Shown here piece by piece: positions 9,778-21,797 of a stretch of DNA of 64,000 bases. Within the stretch, counting starts at the first letter, position 1. Each line of letters opens with the position of its first letter. The notes under the pieces are model-generated. The model made no database searches, had not been told where the DNA came from, and saw only the letters and a list, made by a program, of their open reading frames with translations. The translations under genes were made by a program, and so were the position numbers. Source of the stretch: Naganishia liquefaciens (Eukaryota > Basidiomycota > Tremellomycetes > Filobasidiales > Filobasidiaceae); contig BLZA01000019.1 of assembly GCA_013423385.1 (NCBI GenBank), positions 434,001 through 498,000 of the forward strand, read 5' to 3'.

Positions 9778-12700
9778 ATGACCCCATCCTCCAGGTCCCC
9801 AGGCGATATCAATACGATATTACGGCCATCGACATCCAGTCAGCTTCTCAGGTCTTCAGGCGATGGCACGGCCCTGAAGCAATCAAGGCCGACGGGGCCG
9901 CTTCATCATGACGGCTTGTCGAAGCCGACACTTGCGCCATTTCATCGCTCTTCCTCGCCGTCTCATGTAACCGTGAATCGAGGAAAGGAGAATGGTGACC
10001 ATGGTTCGCAACAGCAGCCTATGATACGACACAGTCAGCCTCCGGCCAACATCCTTCGACATCAAGGATCCCGTGATATCTGCAGAGCCGGACAAGCTGA
10101 AGGACTCGCTTGGCCTCGTACGGGAGGGGCCGGAAGATCGGGACCTAATGAGTACCCATTGCGGATCAGGAAGGACTCTCAAAGAGACCAAGATGCGGAA
10201 GAGGTCGATAGAGATTTCGAAAGATTGCTGGTAAGCGCATTTCATGAATCAATGCGCCGCAATGACTTACAATGCGCCACGATCGACAGGACAAGTTTCA
10301 GCTCTCAACGACAGTGCGATCCCGTCTGGCTCCGCTCAATACAACGCTCAAGAAGAGCCTGTTGGGCTCACCTATCGCTTTGCAAAGTCTCCTGGGATCT
10401 GACGTCCCTCCTGACGGATCGCCTAGCCCACGGGCGGCGAGGCCGAACCTCGACTCTACTCGAGCTCAATCAGCGCTTCCCTGCAAGAAAATAGAGCCGT
10501 CCTCTCCGCAATATCGACGAGCTCAATCAACGGTTCACGGGATCCAGCAAATCCGTCTCAGGAGATCAGGATCCAGTCTTCGTGGAGTTGCAGCGGGTCA
10601 TCCGGAATCACCCTCTGGGACCGCCCCGCGCAAGACGGAATACATTGACAACGCGAAATTCGTCGTTCTTAATGGCACCCCTGTCCGTCAGGCGGATAGC
10701 CAGAGACGACACAATATTTCCCCTACAAAGACTGGTCACCGCTCGAGCTATCTCCACACATCGGATGGAATTTCCGTTCCTCCCTTAGATCACCTGGACA
10801 GCGAGTACGACTTTATGCACGACATATCGGATAGCACAGCTATCACGGAACGTTTCGACATGGCTTCCACCACCAATCATGCCAAGATCACCGGCATCTC
10901 TTCCAGCATTTGCAGTGCGGGCTCCAGAGACTCTGGCGTAAACGGTCGGCCCACAGATGCGGAGGAACAGCGCAAGCAGAAGCGTAGTTCAGTCTTTGGC
11001 TCAAAAACAAAGTCATCAAAGACAGATGGTTACAAGACAAATGACAGTGCCGTGGAGGAGACAGGAAAGGAAAAGAAACGGAAGTCCTATACCTTTGGAC
11101 ACTCTTTTACCAAGTCCAATACATCAAAGGCTGGTGCGCAGCTGCTGCCGGTGTCGAAACACAAAGGCGTTAACCCGACAGCACGGCTGCAACGCGATGC
11201 TGGTGATCTCCCATTCGCGCTGGCAGCATTTTTGAAAGAAGCTAAAACCTTCGAGATGGATATCGACAAGGTCAAGCGCCTGCGATTCTTGCTCGCTGGT
11301 GAGAGTTCAAAGTGAGGTGCCCTGCTAAATTTCACAAGGACGCGGCACTCACTAAGCCTTAATCCGCAGTTGGATACAATCCTTCCTTGACGCTGGAGGG
11401 TACATACACCTCTTAGCGCGCTTGCAGGATCTACTAGACATCGAATGGCGGTACGTCTCTTTTCTGCAGCGCGAAGACGATCAGCTGAGTGGTTTGGCGC
11501 ATGCGATATCGCCATACAGATCAGAACAGCACGACGATCAGCTGTTCTTCGAGATATTGAGGTGCATCAAGGGCTTGACAACGTCTAACGTAGGTCATTC
11601 GTGGCTTTGCCAATACCGACTTGGCCTGATATAAGACCTTTTCCCAAAGCCAGGAAAGGCAGCAATCATATCTCACGGAGAGCATCCCTTTAAGGCGCTC
11701 ATGTCTCTCCTGTACAGCGAGAAGAAGCCTGGCGATGTTCCGCCCAAGCACCTTATCGTGGACCTCGTGGCGTGCTTGTTTGACCTTTACCGCCTGTCCG
11801 ACAATGCCAGTCCAGCTCAGCTAGGGGTCGAACTTGAATCCGGATCGAGCGTTGTTTCAGAGGTCAAAATCCACTCTAAGCAGATCTTGGTCTTTCCAGA
11901 ACCAACATTCTCGGCGAATAACCCTCCAGCTGAAGGCCCACAGGCCCGCGGGGTACCAGGTGGACATAATCGCATCAGCGGATTCGTTCTCAGTCTGCTT
12001 CAATCTTCGCTTCCAGAAAGTCAATCGGCGCCTAAGACGGCAGATAACAGTAGAGTCAATAGCGACTCCAGAATCATGGCTCCGGCATCCGAATTGCCTC
12101 CGCCGAAATTGGAAATGCATGACTTTCTTACGGTAGCACATAAACCACGAATTTACCACATCTACCTCAAGGAGTTGTCTCAAGCTTGTTGGGATTTCTT
12201 CTGGTAACTAATACCAGGATCAGTGACTTCGCCTTCAGCTAATCGCCTTTTGCATTCTTTCAGGATTATGCATTACAGCAAAAATGGCATCTGGGACTTG
12301 AAGGAGGTGGATGTGGAAAGGATCAAGCCGAAAGCACCAACAGGCGCCTGGGGCGTTGAAATGGAGGCGATACGCTATCTCGTAAGTCGGAGACCGGATA
12401 TCCCTTCCAAGAACTCTCTCGCTCACCGCTTCTGCTGTGATGTCAGACGAGCCATTTCAGATTGCTGAATACCCTAGGATGGACTCTGCTAGAAGAAGAT
12501 ATGGAAGACGAAGTTCTCAGGCAAGACTTGAGAAATGGACAGGCATGTCAGTTCTTCCAAGATATGATGTTCTCTGGTATGGACAGGATTCTATGCGTAA
12601 GTCTTATCTCGACACCTCTGCTGGATTGTTAATGACTCACCTTCCGCGACTCTCCAGACCGTGAGAAAAGCATCTACCGACTTATATCCCGAATTCCATC

Positions 12701-12969
12701 TGGAATTAGCGAAATATCTGAAGCTCGCTACGGAAGCGGAATTCGAACTACCTTACGTGATCAAGGGACTCATCATGCCGCCTCCGGACCAATATCGCAA
12801 AGTAGTTCACAGGAACACGCATAACCGCCAACGTCAAACCCAGTCTCCGCGTCCACGCGCCATTTATATCAAGGATGCATCGCATACGAGTCATGACACA
12901 CAGGAGGCCCCCAACTCCACCTGGCTCTCTACCCCTACTGGCATCGGCGAATTTGATTTTCAGTTGTAA
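9778..12969 (+). CDS. GBD/FH3 (formin-N-terminal-like) protein without FH2
   Basis: Eight exons (9778-10230, 10290-11311, 11370-11450, 11520-11593, 11654-12203, 12264-12381, 12447-12596, 12658-12969) give 919 residues. The first 330 residues are Ser/Pro/Arg-rich. Then comes a formin GTPase-binding/FH3-like region: LPFALAAFLKEAKTFEMD, NWIQSFLDAGGYIHLL, LFFEILRCIKGLTTSNVG, ALMSLLYSEKKPGDVP, IYLKELSQACWDFFW, FRLLNTLGWTL, and RKASTDLYPEFHLELAKYL. A segment near residue 150 (DRDFERLL..DKFQLSTTVRSRLAPLNTT) matches the start of formin GBDs. The frame then ends after a basic tail. No proline-rich FH1 or actin-nucleating FH2 follows. Likely a Rho/Cdc42-binding adaptor in polarity, by inference from the domain. 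Confidence 0.85.
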
Positions 12970-13426
12970 CGCCATGGACAGGCATTAGAAGGCTTCGCGT
13001 CTCTCTAAGACAATAAGTATCCGTTTTACATCTTCATCCATGATCATGCATCTAGGGAATTTGCATGGTGGCTTCCTTTTCTAGGTCGATCTTAAGCAAA
13101 GAGAGATCGGTGGTAGGGAGTCGGCCATGGAAAGTTGTGGAATGCGCCCTTCTAGAGGAAGATTGCGTGATCGCCTGCTCTTAGGAGACTGAAGCCTCTG
13201 CAATCTGCATGCTAAGCGTTTCCTACGGGACCGATCTGTGGAGTAATAACTAGGCTTCCCGAATCAGAGACACCAGGTTCTCAGATCCAGCTTGAATCCT
13301 GGCTCACTGCTTCGTTTTCTTTGCGTAATCTTGCAATAGTGTTTACGAGTTTGCTGTGGCACCTTTCGTACTCTATTAGGGCTTGTCCCAAATAGACGTT
13401 GACATCCTCCAGCTAGATTACAGAGT
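12970..13426. other. Intergenic between two convergent 3' ends
   Basis: 457 bp shared by the 3' ends of the GBD/FH3 gene and the unknown gene on the other strand. Nothing else seen. Confidence 0.4.
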
Positions 13427-15154
13427 TCACGTTGGGGTCGCGTGAGGCGGCAGAGTCGGTGTGCTCACATTTTTGGTCCGTTCCTTGATCAGTTCACGAT
13501 GCTTTTTCGCCGCGACTTTGTAAGAATCGCTGCTGAGCTCTTCAGAGTCAAAAATACCTTGATTAGCTGGCTCGGATGTTGATCTCAATGTCTTCTGAGT
13601 CTCACCCTGCTCCCCGATGTAAGCAGAGACTCGAGGAAAGGGCGGCAAATGGGCTTGCAAATCGTCATCCAGAAAGTCGCTCCCGGGACGAGCCTGGCTT
13701 TCATTGCGGTGTACATGAAGCGCAGCCACGTGACGGACGATGGATCGAGCTGTCGACGAGGTGGACAGAGGTCGTCCTGGTTTCCTCTTCGATGGTACCA
13801 CTAAAGCTTTTTCCAAGGAAGGCATGCCTTCGCACGAATCCGAGACTCCATGCTTAGCCAGTAATTGCGATGCCGCATCACTTTCACACACGGATGCGGA
13901 CGAGATCTACGCCGGGACAAGGATTAGAGTGATGGTCGCCGAGATTTCTCGGATCAGCTGACGAGATTCTTACAGAGTCGTTCCTCTTGCGTTTCAATCC
14001 GACGGTCTTGTTTGAGCTCACTCCTGACACATTGGCTGGCGGAATGGCCCTCGAGATAGAGAGATTCCCCGAAATCTTGCTCTCATCAACGGCATTTAGG
14101 ACCGCAGCCGGTATATCTACCGTAAATTCGTAACTGGAGGCTCTGGGCAACAACAAGCATGATTCTGGTGAGGTTGCAACTGTGTCTGCGACGCCGAAAA
14201 GCGATGTATCGGAATCCACAGACCAAGGAGTCGCCATTGATTCGCTTCCGTTAGTGCCAAATCTGTTGTTCCGCAATGCTATTGAGGGATTTATCGTCGG
14301 CACTTCCGTCCTGGCTTCGCATTGGACGATTACACCCGCTTCATTTGATTCTGTTTGTGTCATCGTTGGCATCAAGGCGTATTGAGGCGAGAAGCCAGTC
14401 ATGTGAGCGACATGCGTGTCGTCGCGTACCTTGCCCATTCCGTCTGCATTCGCCTTGTCACAAAGTGGTCCTTGTCGAGTTTGAAATCCGTGCAAACCGT
14501 CAACAAGGACATGACCATTGTTGCACAGAAATCCCGCAGGCTGAACGAGATGGTCATCGAGACGCCATGGGAGCGCATCATTGCATGAGGGGAGAGCAGC
14601 CAGTAAAGTGGCATTTGCGGAGATGCTTGAGACATTACTGGGATGGATGCCGAAGAATGGCAGGTGCTTCGTCCACATTGTGGATCCTGCATTCCACAGA
14701 CCTGATTCTAACCACGACACATGTGCAGATTGATGATAGGTCTTCTGAGGATTGGTATCTATCGGAGAAGCCGTCGATAAACTCGCTGAAACATCCGGTG
14801 ACATCAAGGGTTGAAAACTCCAAAATTGGCTGACCTTTTTGGCGGACCCACCGTTCTAGACAAGATCACGAGTGTCAGTGTTGAGATCTGTTCGGGGGAC
14901 GACATTCCTGAACCGCCGGTACAAACAATGTCTTGAGCCGAGCATACGGACTCCCAGTCTTCAGGATATAGGGGGACGGGTCGATACCGGAATGGCTTTG
15001 GAGTGGCGATAGGTGGTCCGGTTTCGGTCATGACGATATCCAAAATTTCGGCGAGCAGAGATGAACCCGAGGAAGTCCTCCGACTTCGGACAGTGGGAAC
15101 TCTCCAGTGTAGAGAGTGATCGTTGAAGGAGAATAGTTCTGGTATGCCGACCAT
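13427..15154 (-). CDS. Unknown protein with AT-hook-like motif
   Basis: Not recognised. Three exons: MVGIPELFSF.. ending DWESVCSAQDI, a long middle exon entered at the TTGTCTAG acceptor (NGGSAKKVSQFW..) and a last exon entered after KRKRNDS. The middle part is Ser/Thr/Asn-rich and low in charged residues, with no membrane segment. A basic patch VGLKRKRNDS could be a nuclear signal. The last exon holds KRKPGRPLS, which has the GRP core of an AT-hook, and ends with a basic helix-like stretch (KVAAKKHRELIKERTKN). These features suggest a nuclear DNA-associated protein, but no family is assigned. Confidence 0.65.
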
Positions 15155-16931
15155 GAGATGTCCTTTTATAGAAGAGGTCCGCTGTCGAACTGGCGGATTG
15201 GGATTTATCGAGTGGCCGTTATCACGGACAAGAATTGGTAACGGTACGGTATTCGAGCGTCATCGATTTGTATAGCTGCGACCTTCGTGCGGAAGGAGAA
15301 AACATCCCTCTCGTTCTTTCGCTATCAAGCTAGGTCACTCCAGAATGTATTCAGGGACCCTCCAGGCAAATACCCCGCCGTTTCCATCCGCTCAAGCGCC
15401 AGCTCTACCTTGTCGCACATGCACCCCTTGTCACGATTCTCGTTAGTTCCTCCAATTGGCAGAGCTACGCATGTGCATGCGTGCGCAGCTGGCTCCTGCA
15501 ACTATCTGCGCATTGGGATGCTGAGCCGTATGTGAAGATCAAATATACATGGAGATTTCTGGAATTCTGGAGAAAGCCACAAGAGAGAGTTGAAGCTCAA
15601 GACTCCTTTCTCCTAGCTTTCCACCTAATCTTCATGATATAACAGCTTTCGTGGCTTTCTCCGATGTTCGGCAGCTTTTTCGGCTTTCTTGCCGAGGTAC
15701 ATACAGCATAAAAGCTAGACCTTGCAGCTGCCTTGACACAACTTCATACCTTTGATCCGTACCCCTACTAGCTCAGCTCTTTACAACTCTCTCCACTCAG
15801 CTCTTTTGACCAATCTCTTGTTAGTCCGGGGAGTCTTCCACTCTTCTTCTCCGAGTTCTCAAAGCCGATTCCCAACGCTGGCACTCCTCCCGAACAGCCT
15901 CAGGGCATGGTCTCAAGAAGCTGGCCAATAGACAGCTACGGCGAGCTAGCAGGCGAGCTCTTCGGTGGGAATCAAAGCGTTGCCGGATCTTCTCGCTCCC
16001 AATCAGCTTCTCAACTGCGCGGATTCAGATCCAGATCCAGATCTGTATACTTGTACAGCAGCTTATCCAGTATAGTTGTCCTGCAATTGACAGAAGGACA
16101 GATTTCTCAGCTAATTCCTTAGCTGTCAACATACTCTCTGCAAGCTCTTCGTTCAAGAAATCAGAATGACACCAGTGTATAGTCGATACAGTCACAGAAT
16201 CTCGCAGCGTCCCACCGAGAAGCTATTGCAGAGGGAAACCCGAGGATACCATGCCGAGAGCTGAGAAAGCGGATGTTGATCAGGCTGAGGCTATAAGCTG
16301 GCTGGCCACTCAATGCTCTCTTGGCGGAGTCGCGCTGAATCTACAACTGAGTAAGCCAGTTCCCCGCCAGGGAAAGCTCGGCCCGCTGGAGTCTCACTCT
16401 GTCGGATGCCCCTCGTACGGTCACCAAGTTGCCTGGCAAGCCAGTCCACACGCTCCAGCTCAGCTCCAAGCTTAATCTTGGCTCCTGGTCCTCCTTCTGA
16501 ATCGCACTACTCAGATTCCAGTTCCACCGACAGCGAGCAGATGTCGATGTGTAGCATCTGGAGGCTGAAACGAAATAAGCCAGAACCCCATGGGGCAGAT
16601 GAATAGGCACGAATAGCCACACTTCGGCGTGGCAATGTCATGTACATGCCAGTACATATAGCCCGTCGTCCCGCGACCGCAACGACGTCATCGATCTGAG
16701 TATCGATGGGACCCGTCCCGCCGTCACGAGAGACGCCATAGCGTTCCGCTTTCTCTCCCGATTGACTGTCATCATTGCTTCTCAGCCCGTCGTTTCGACC
16801 TATCTCCTTTGTCGACATCCGAAGCCGGATGTACACCGGGAGGGCGTTTGGCTTCTAAGAATGGCTTTACATCTGGATGTTTCCCTTGATTACAAAGCCG
16901 TCGGAATCGATACATGGTCGCTTTTCCGAGT
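15155..16931. other. Long intergenic region upstream of the unknown gene
   Basis: 1.8 kb between the SPO11 stop and the start of the unknown gene. It holds only short open frames without coding character, a 12-bp perfect inverted repeat (15569-15580 and 15651-15662), AGCT-rich clusters around 15770-15960 and a short GATCCA tandem near 16027. A longer promoter or a non-coding transcript is possible. Confidence 0.4.
15569..15662. repeat. 12-bp inverted repeat
   Basis: GGAGAAAGCCAC at 15569-15580 is repeated in inverted form at 15651-15662 with a 70-bp spacer. I see no target duplication, so it is not called a transposon. Confidence 0.6.
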
Positions 16932-19891
16932 CTATCGCTTAGAAGAGGACAACAATTGCAGGATCCTGGGCTTCACGTACCCGTACAGACCGCTTCTATG
17001 CGCAGAGACTCCAGAGTTCTCAGGCAGGAGAGATATCTCGGCTGACAAAGTTTCCGAAATGCACCCTGGCCTTCCGTAAGCTTTCTGTGTTGGTGGAAAG
17101 ACAGGAGCGTTGAATGTCGGATCCCACACTGGATTCTTCTGAGCATTACTCAATGCCGAGCAGGCTTGTGGTGGTTCTGCACGGTCATTGATCTCGAAAG
17201 GTTCCGCATTGACGTTGCTCAGGTTCTGGATCTCTGCTTTTCGTCGAGAGTGTAACATGTGGGCGAGTTGTCGTCTCCAGAGGGGGCTTTGTATCAGAAG
17301 CGTCTGCGTGAGAACGAGACAACTCGACTTACTTCCACTCGAGGGGGAGATCTTCCTCCTGCAGCATCGATTGAGCCTGATGTGACATGTGTCTGAGTCA
17401 GACGATTCGATTCAGTCAAGGTCTACACTACTCACAAATCGTTCATCTTTCTCCGTTATAGGAATGAGCTTGTCCACAACTATGTTCAGCCTGAAAAAGT
17501 TACCGAATTCAGTCTGATAGTTCATTCGCATCCTTATCCGCATCACGAGAGGCTGTTCTTACGAAGTCCACTCTGTGGCCTTAACGCCGATCCAAGTTGC
17601 TCTCTCCCTCAACGGAAGACCGTTTGCTTCTGCCGTAAACCTCATTCCTTTGCTTCCGAACTGGTAGACTGAAAGTATGTCGAGACCGTATGGGTCAGCA
17701 TCAACGAGCACAGCGATAGAGCACCTAAAGAAGAGAACAATATTGATTCAGGCACCCGAATGATGCCTGCAACGACACAAACTCTAGGAACTCATCGGCC
17801 AATAAGCGCAGGAAGTGCAGAGTGGCGAAGTCAGGGTACCCTTTCCCCTGGTATGAATGTTTAACGTCAGTCTTTAAAGCAGAAACATAACGGACGGCGA
17901 CTTGCGGTAATTAAAACGCCGTCCCCGAGTTCCGAATCCGCAAGTATGCCAGAAGCACACAAAGTGGCAAAAGAGGCCTGGAAATGAGGCCTGTGCTGTG
18001 AATGTATTCTGCGTTTGGCCGGTGTTTCACGTCGTACCTCCTTCTCGATTACTAGTACCCAATTAGGCGGCCTACTGTGATCCAAGTGATCGATTTGTTT
18101 TTCACTCGGAATGAGGGTAGGCTTGCACAAACAGTCAATGTCTGGCGAAGGAGAAAGGTCGGCTGGAGAACTCACTACTGGTCCAATTACTTCGCGCATA
18201 TCGTTTACATGCAGGCCCAGACCGCTCGCGGCCATCAACCCTTTGGGCGATGCAACCTGAGGCTGTAATCAGGGGCAACAAGTTCGCGTTCAGGACAAAG
18301 AGGCTTACCACATTGAAGTCGGCACGCTTCAAATCGACAGACGCTACGATATCGTCTACCAGCTAAACATGTCCTGCGGTTAATGCTTGGAAATTGGTGA
18401 GTCACGTCGTAAGGGACTTACACCATCCACGACGCTTTGCTTTCCAAACAAGTTAACATCTTTGTAGTACAGGTCTCTGTGCGGAAATTGTCAATTCATG
18501 CTCATGGCTCAGCGATCGCATCGCAGCAGTCTTACCTCTTGGTGACGATGACGTTTTCGACCAGCGCTTCGTGTAAAAGGGCACATACCCGGAGAAGGCG
18601 CGCTGAAGGCCAAAGAGTAAGTCCTGTTCGGTGAGTGGGGCATGGCAACACTTACCGATGGGCAATGATGTGGAGCTTTCCGACTGAGCAGGCTTCCGCG
18701 GGTATTTGAGATATTTCAGTTCACTATGGACAATTGATCAGTGATGCATTTCTGCCGTAGCCAGTACCTTACCCTGAAGCCCTGTTCAGCAACGGGATTG
18801 TTATTTCCGTCGTAGGAGCGTCCTCGTCGTGATCCTTATCTACTGCGAAGTTTCCTTCGTCTTCTGATTCGGATAAGGTGAGATCTTTCCTTGAGCTTTT
18901 AACTTCCAAGCTGATACAGTCTGACAGTTGTTGAAGTATATCAAGGCAAATTTTTTCTAGGTATTTGATTGCCTTCTTTCTGAGGAATTGGGGACAGTGA
19001 GCAGTTACGTCACGCTACATTGAAGACATCTCTTCAAGCTCACCTTCGTCTCAAAGCATCCATACGATCGCTTGGTGGTCGAGCTTCACCCCCTTGTGGC
19101 TCCTGTGCTCTTCCACCGTCAATCACAACGAGCGACATCGGTGATCGTGCGCGTTGGCGCTCAATCAGGTCGGAAATCTCGCGGGAAGACTGAGCCGAAT
19201 GCATCCCCACATTTACATCTTGAAGGTGAGTTGCGTCTTCGCCTTTCGATAGGACACCGATCCCATCACCGTTCTCTCCCTCTTCCGGGTCTGTTTTCGA
19301 GGCAGTCATGACGACAAGCCGCTGCAACGCGGATGACTGTTTACTAGGTCGAGAATCCTTCGATGGTCCTTCTTCCTGCTCTTGAAAATCATCACCGCTG
19401 TCGTTCAGTTCTTCGGCTGTCAGTAGGACCCTTTTCATTCTACGATCCTGATAGGATGGAGACTGCCTTTGTGAACCAAAACTGCAGCCGAGCAGAGTAT
19501 ACGGCGAGCATTCAGACTCGTCTCCTCCTCCCGGTCCCAAGCCATCCGCTTCCGCTTCGTCTGAACTGATATCGCCGGCAATCAAGATACGCTTCTTTGC
19601 AGCTCGCCGAGTGTCTTGTAAGCGGAAGTGCTGTTGACCAGAAGGCACCGGAACATCTACGTCTGATTCATCGTCTGTCTCGTTATCGACCCCTATCAGC
19701 TGCCGACCGGTCCAGTGACGTCGATCTTGCTGTGAACCGATGCTCCAGGATGGCATGACGGGGACGATGTGACGAGAGATGGCGAGATCTAGCGGGCTAC
19801 TGTGACTTTGAGACTTTGAGAGTAGTGCGCACTGCCGCCGATATCGGTCAAGTCGATGTTCGCCTCGACAAAAATTGCGCAACTCCTGCAT
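16932..19891 (-). CDS. SPO11: Spo11, meiotic double-strand-break transesterase
   Basis: Makes the covalent DNA breaks that start meiotic recombination, acting as a topoisomerase VI A-type dimer in the nucleus. Thirteen exons splice cleanly to 752 residues: 19044-19891, 18773-18979, 18656-18723, 18536-18602, 18422-18476, 18309-18362, 18038-18256, 17906-17977, 17783-17847, 17563-17724, 17436-17490, 17333-17376, 16932-17274. The winged-helix region has LHEALVENVIVTKR then DLYYKDVNLF with the catalytic Tyr. The Toprim domain has WVLVIEKE (metal-binding Glu), GVLITGKGYPD and VLVDADPYG (the DxD pair). RRKAEIQNL lies near the C-terminus. An acidic Ser-rich N-terminal extension of about 285 residues is unusual in length. 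A later Met (MPSWSIGS, 19755) is an alternative start. One intron (17848-17905) uses a GC donor. Confidence 0.95.
17848..17905 (-). other. GC-AG intron in SPO11
   Basis: The donor is ACC|GCAAGT and the acceptor CATACCAG|GGG. It is required to join LIT to GKGYPD of the Toprim domain. The 58-nt length is typical for this genome. Confidence 0.85.
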
Positions 19892-21035
19892 TCTAGCTTG
19901 GCGATAGGAGGTGTAATTTTCGATTGCCGCGTTTCAGATACGCTTGAAGGATCTCTCAACGTGTTTCATCATCTGCAGAAAACTCCAAAATGCACCAGAC
20001 ATCTCAATTTCAAGGGAAGTCTTCTTCAACATACAACAGTGGACAAGGTGCCTCAGGTATGACTCGCTTTCGAGGCGAATTTTTCAGATCAAAGTATATG
20101 TCGCATTAGCCCGCTCTTTGCCTTTGACACCCCGAGTTCCTGACTGGTGCATATCATTGCTGCAAGTTCGGATGAACCATGAGATCACCATCTTTGCAGC
20201 AATCTGATACTCGGCAGCTCGAAGGCGGCGTCCACTAGACCAGCTTTTTGCGATTTTTGCCTATAATAGTCGGCTGGATGTCATGCACGTGGTGAGGTAC
20301 AAGAGTATGCGGCTTCTCATTTGCGGGCAGCGTATCCTTCTAAAGTCTTCCAGATGAGGAACAAGTAGAGTAGATTCCAAGATTCCCCCCCCCCCCCTGT
20401 TTTATATCAATCCTTGAATCGATCAGGAAATCATATCGCGCGCAGGTAACAACTTGAAGCTAAGGCCTGTTGGCGTTGACGGCATCCTGAGATCTTCGCT
20501 CGGAAAAGAGGAGACGAGGGACAGTCAAAATTACATTTTGCGTTCAAAAGTACAATAGCATGTTTCATCGAGTCGACCGTATTCAAGCCTTTCAAGGCGT
20601 TGCGATACTCCAGGGAACCTGTGCAGACAGCCACTTGACCTCCTTTCACGGATAACGGCCGCCCGCCACTAGACTGGTCCTTCCCGCATTCTCCCTTCAT
20701 TTCCGTTCCAAGAGCCAAACGTGCCTCCTTCGTCCTTTTCCAACTACTTTCGCTTTCCCTTGTGGAGGTAGCCTGTATCTTTTATCGCAGTAGCCTGAAT
20801 CCCTTGTGCTTTTTCAAACCCGCTGAACACGTGAAAAGAAGCAGTACTAGCAGCGGTCAGATCGCAGGTATAAAGTTAGAGACCTCAACGCGTACCCTTT
20901 AACGACCGCGAACCCAAACATGGTGAGCATCCAGACCTCGAGTTTCGCCAACGAATCTACTTCAGAGCTGGATCTCCATAAGTAGTCTCGCTCCGACAGC
21001 CGCACTTTAATAGACACGTCCTTTTCTCAATCATC
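19892..21035. other. Divergent intergenic region SPO11 / secreted DPBB gene
   Basis: 1.1 kb between divergent starts. It contains a run of 13 C at 20385-20397 and a TATAAA box at 20869-20874, about 160 bp before the secreted protein gene. Short frames here lack coding character. Confidence 0.45.
20869..20874 (+). promoter_or_regulatory. Possible TATA box of the DPBB gene
   Basis: TATAAA within GCAGGTATAAAGTTAG, 162 bp upstream of the ATG at 21036. Position alone supports it. Confidence 0.35.
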
Positions 21036-21797
21036 ATGCACACCATCGCCTTAAGGGTGGCAACCCTCCTCTTTGTCGCCTCTCAAAGTCTTTTGCTCGC
21101 TTTCGGCATTCCTACCGATGGCGAAGCGGAAGGCTCCGCCTGTAGTTGGCTTGGATGCGAGTCAAACGGCAAATCTCCGGTGCATTGCATATCCGGCGCG
21201 GTAAAGCTGTGCTCAGGCTCAACCGTCTGTTATGATATCGAAGGTGGCGCAGGCAATCTCTATTGCGGCGCGCCTGGGGCAAAAACGTATGTCGTTGTCT
21301 CTCCTTCGGGGACTCCAATCCAGCCTGTCAATAATCCCACGCCTGCTCGAACCAATGGCAACCATGGCGGTGATTGGAATGACAAGCAAATATACAAGGA
21401 TGTTTCGGTTTCATATCATGTCGATGCTGGGTCCACGTCCTGCGGCGGGAGAGCGGAAGACGCCTTTGCCCAGTCTCCTTTCTACGCTGCGATCGACCCG
21501 AAATTCTTTGGCAGCGGGAACCCCAATCTAGCTCCGGTCTGTAACCAGAAAATCCGACTTACATGTAAGTACCCTCCCGCTTGAACAGGTTTCCGCCTCA
21601 CCGATACCCACCCGTTGACATTATCGCTATGACTAGACGAAGGCAGATCGGTAGAACTGCTGGCTATCGACAAGTGCATGGGCTGCCCAACAATTGGTCC
21701 TAACGGTCTGGACATCGCAGAGAATGCTTTCGTCAAGCTTTTTGGTTCCACGCATAGAGGCCGAGTCAACAACGGAACGAGCTGGAGCTTCATCTAG
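21036..21797 (+). CDS. Secreted RlpA-like double-psi beta-barrel protein
   Basis: Two exons (21036-21564 and 21637-21797) give 229 residues. The first 25 form a signal peptide. Residues of about 30-75 form a Cys-rich module (CSWLGCESN, VHCISGAVKLCSGSTVC, LYCG) resembling small chitin-binding modules. A linker follows, then an RlpA/expansin-like DPBB domain: VSYHVDAGSTSCGG, PKFFGSGNPN, CNQKIRLTYEGRSVELLAIDKCMGCP, GLDIAENAFVKLFG, and a final TSWSFI. Such secreted proteins bind or loosen wall polysaccharide, or inhibit proteases. The exact role is not deducible. The barrel Asp in IDKC is retained. Confidence 0.85.

Noticed and set aside
15569-15662. Inverted repeat considered as a second MITE
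   Set aside because: Only 12 bp are inverted and there is no flanking target duplication.
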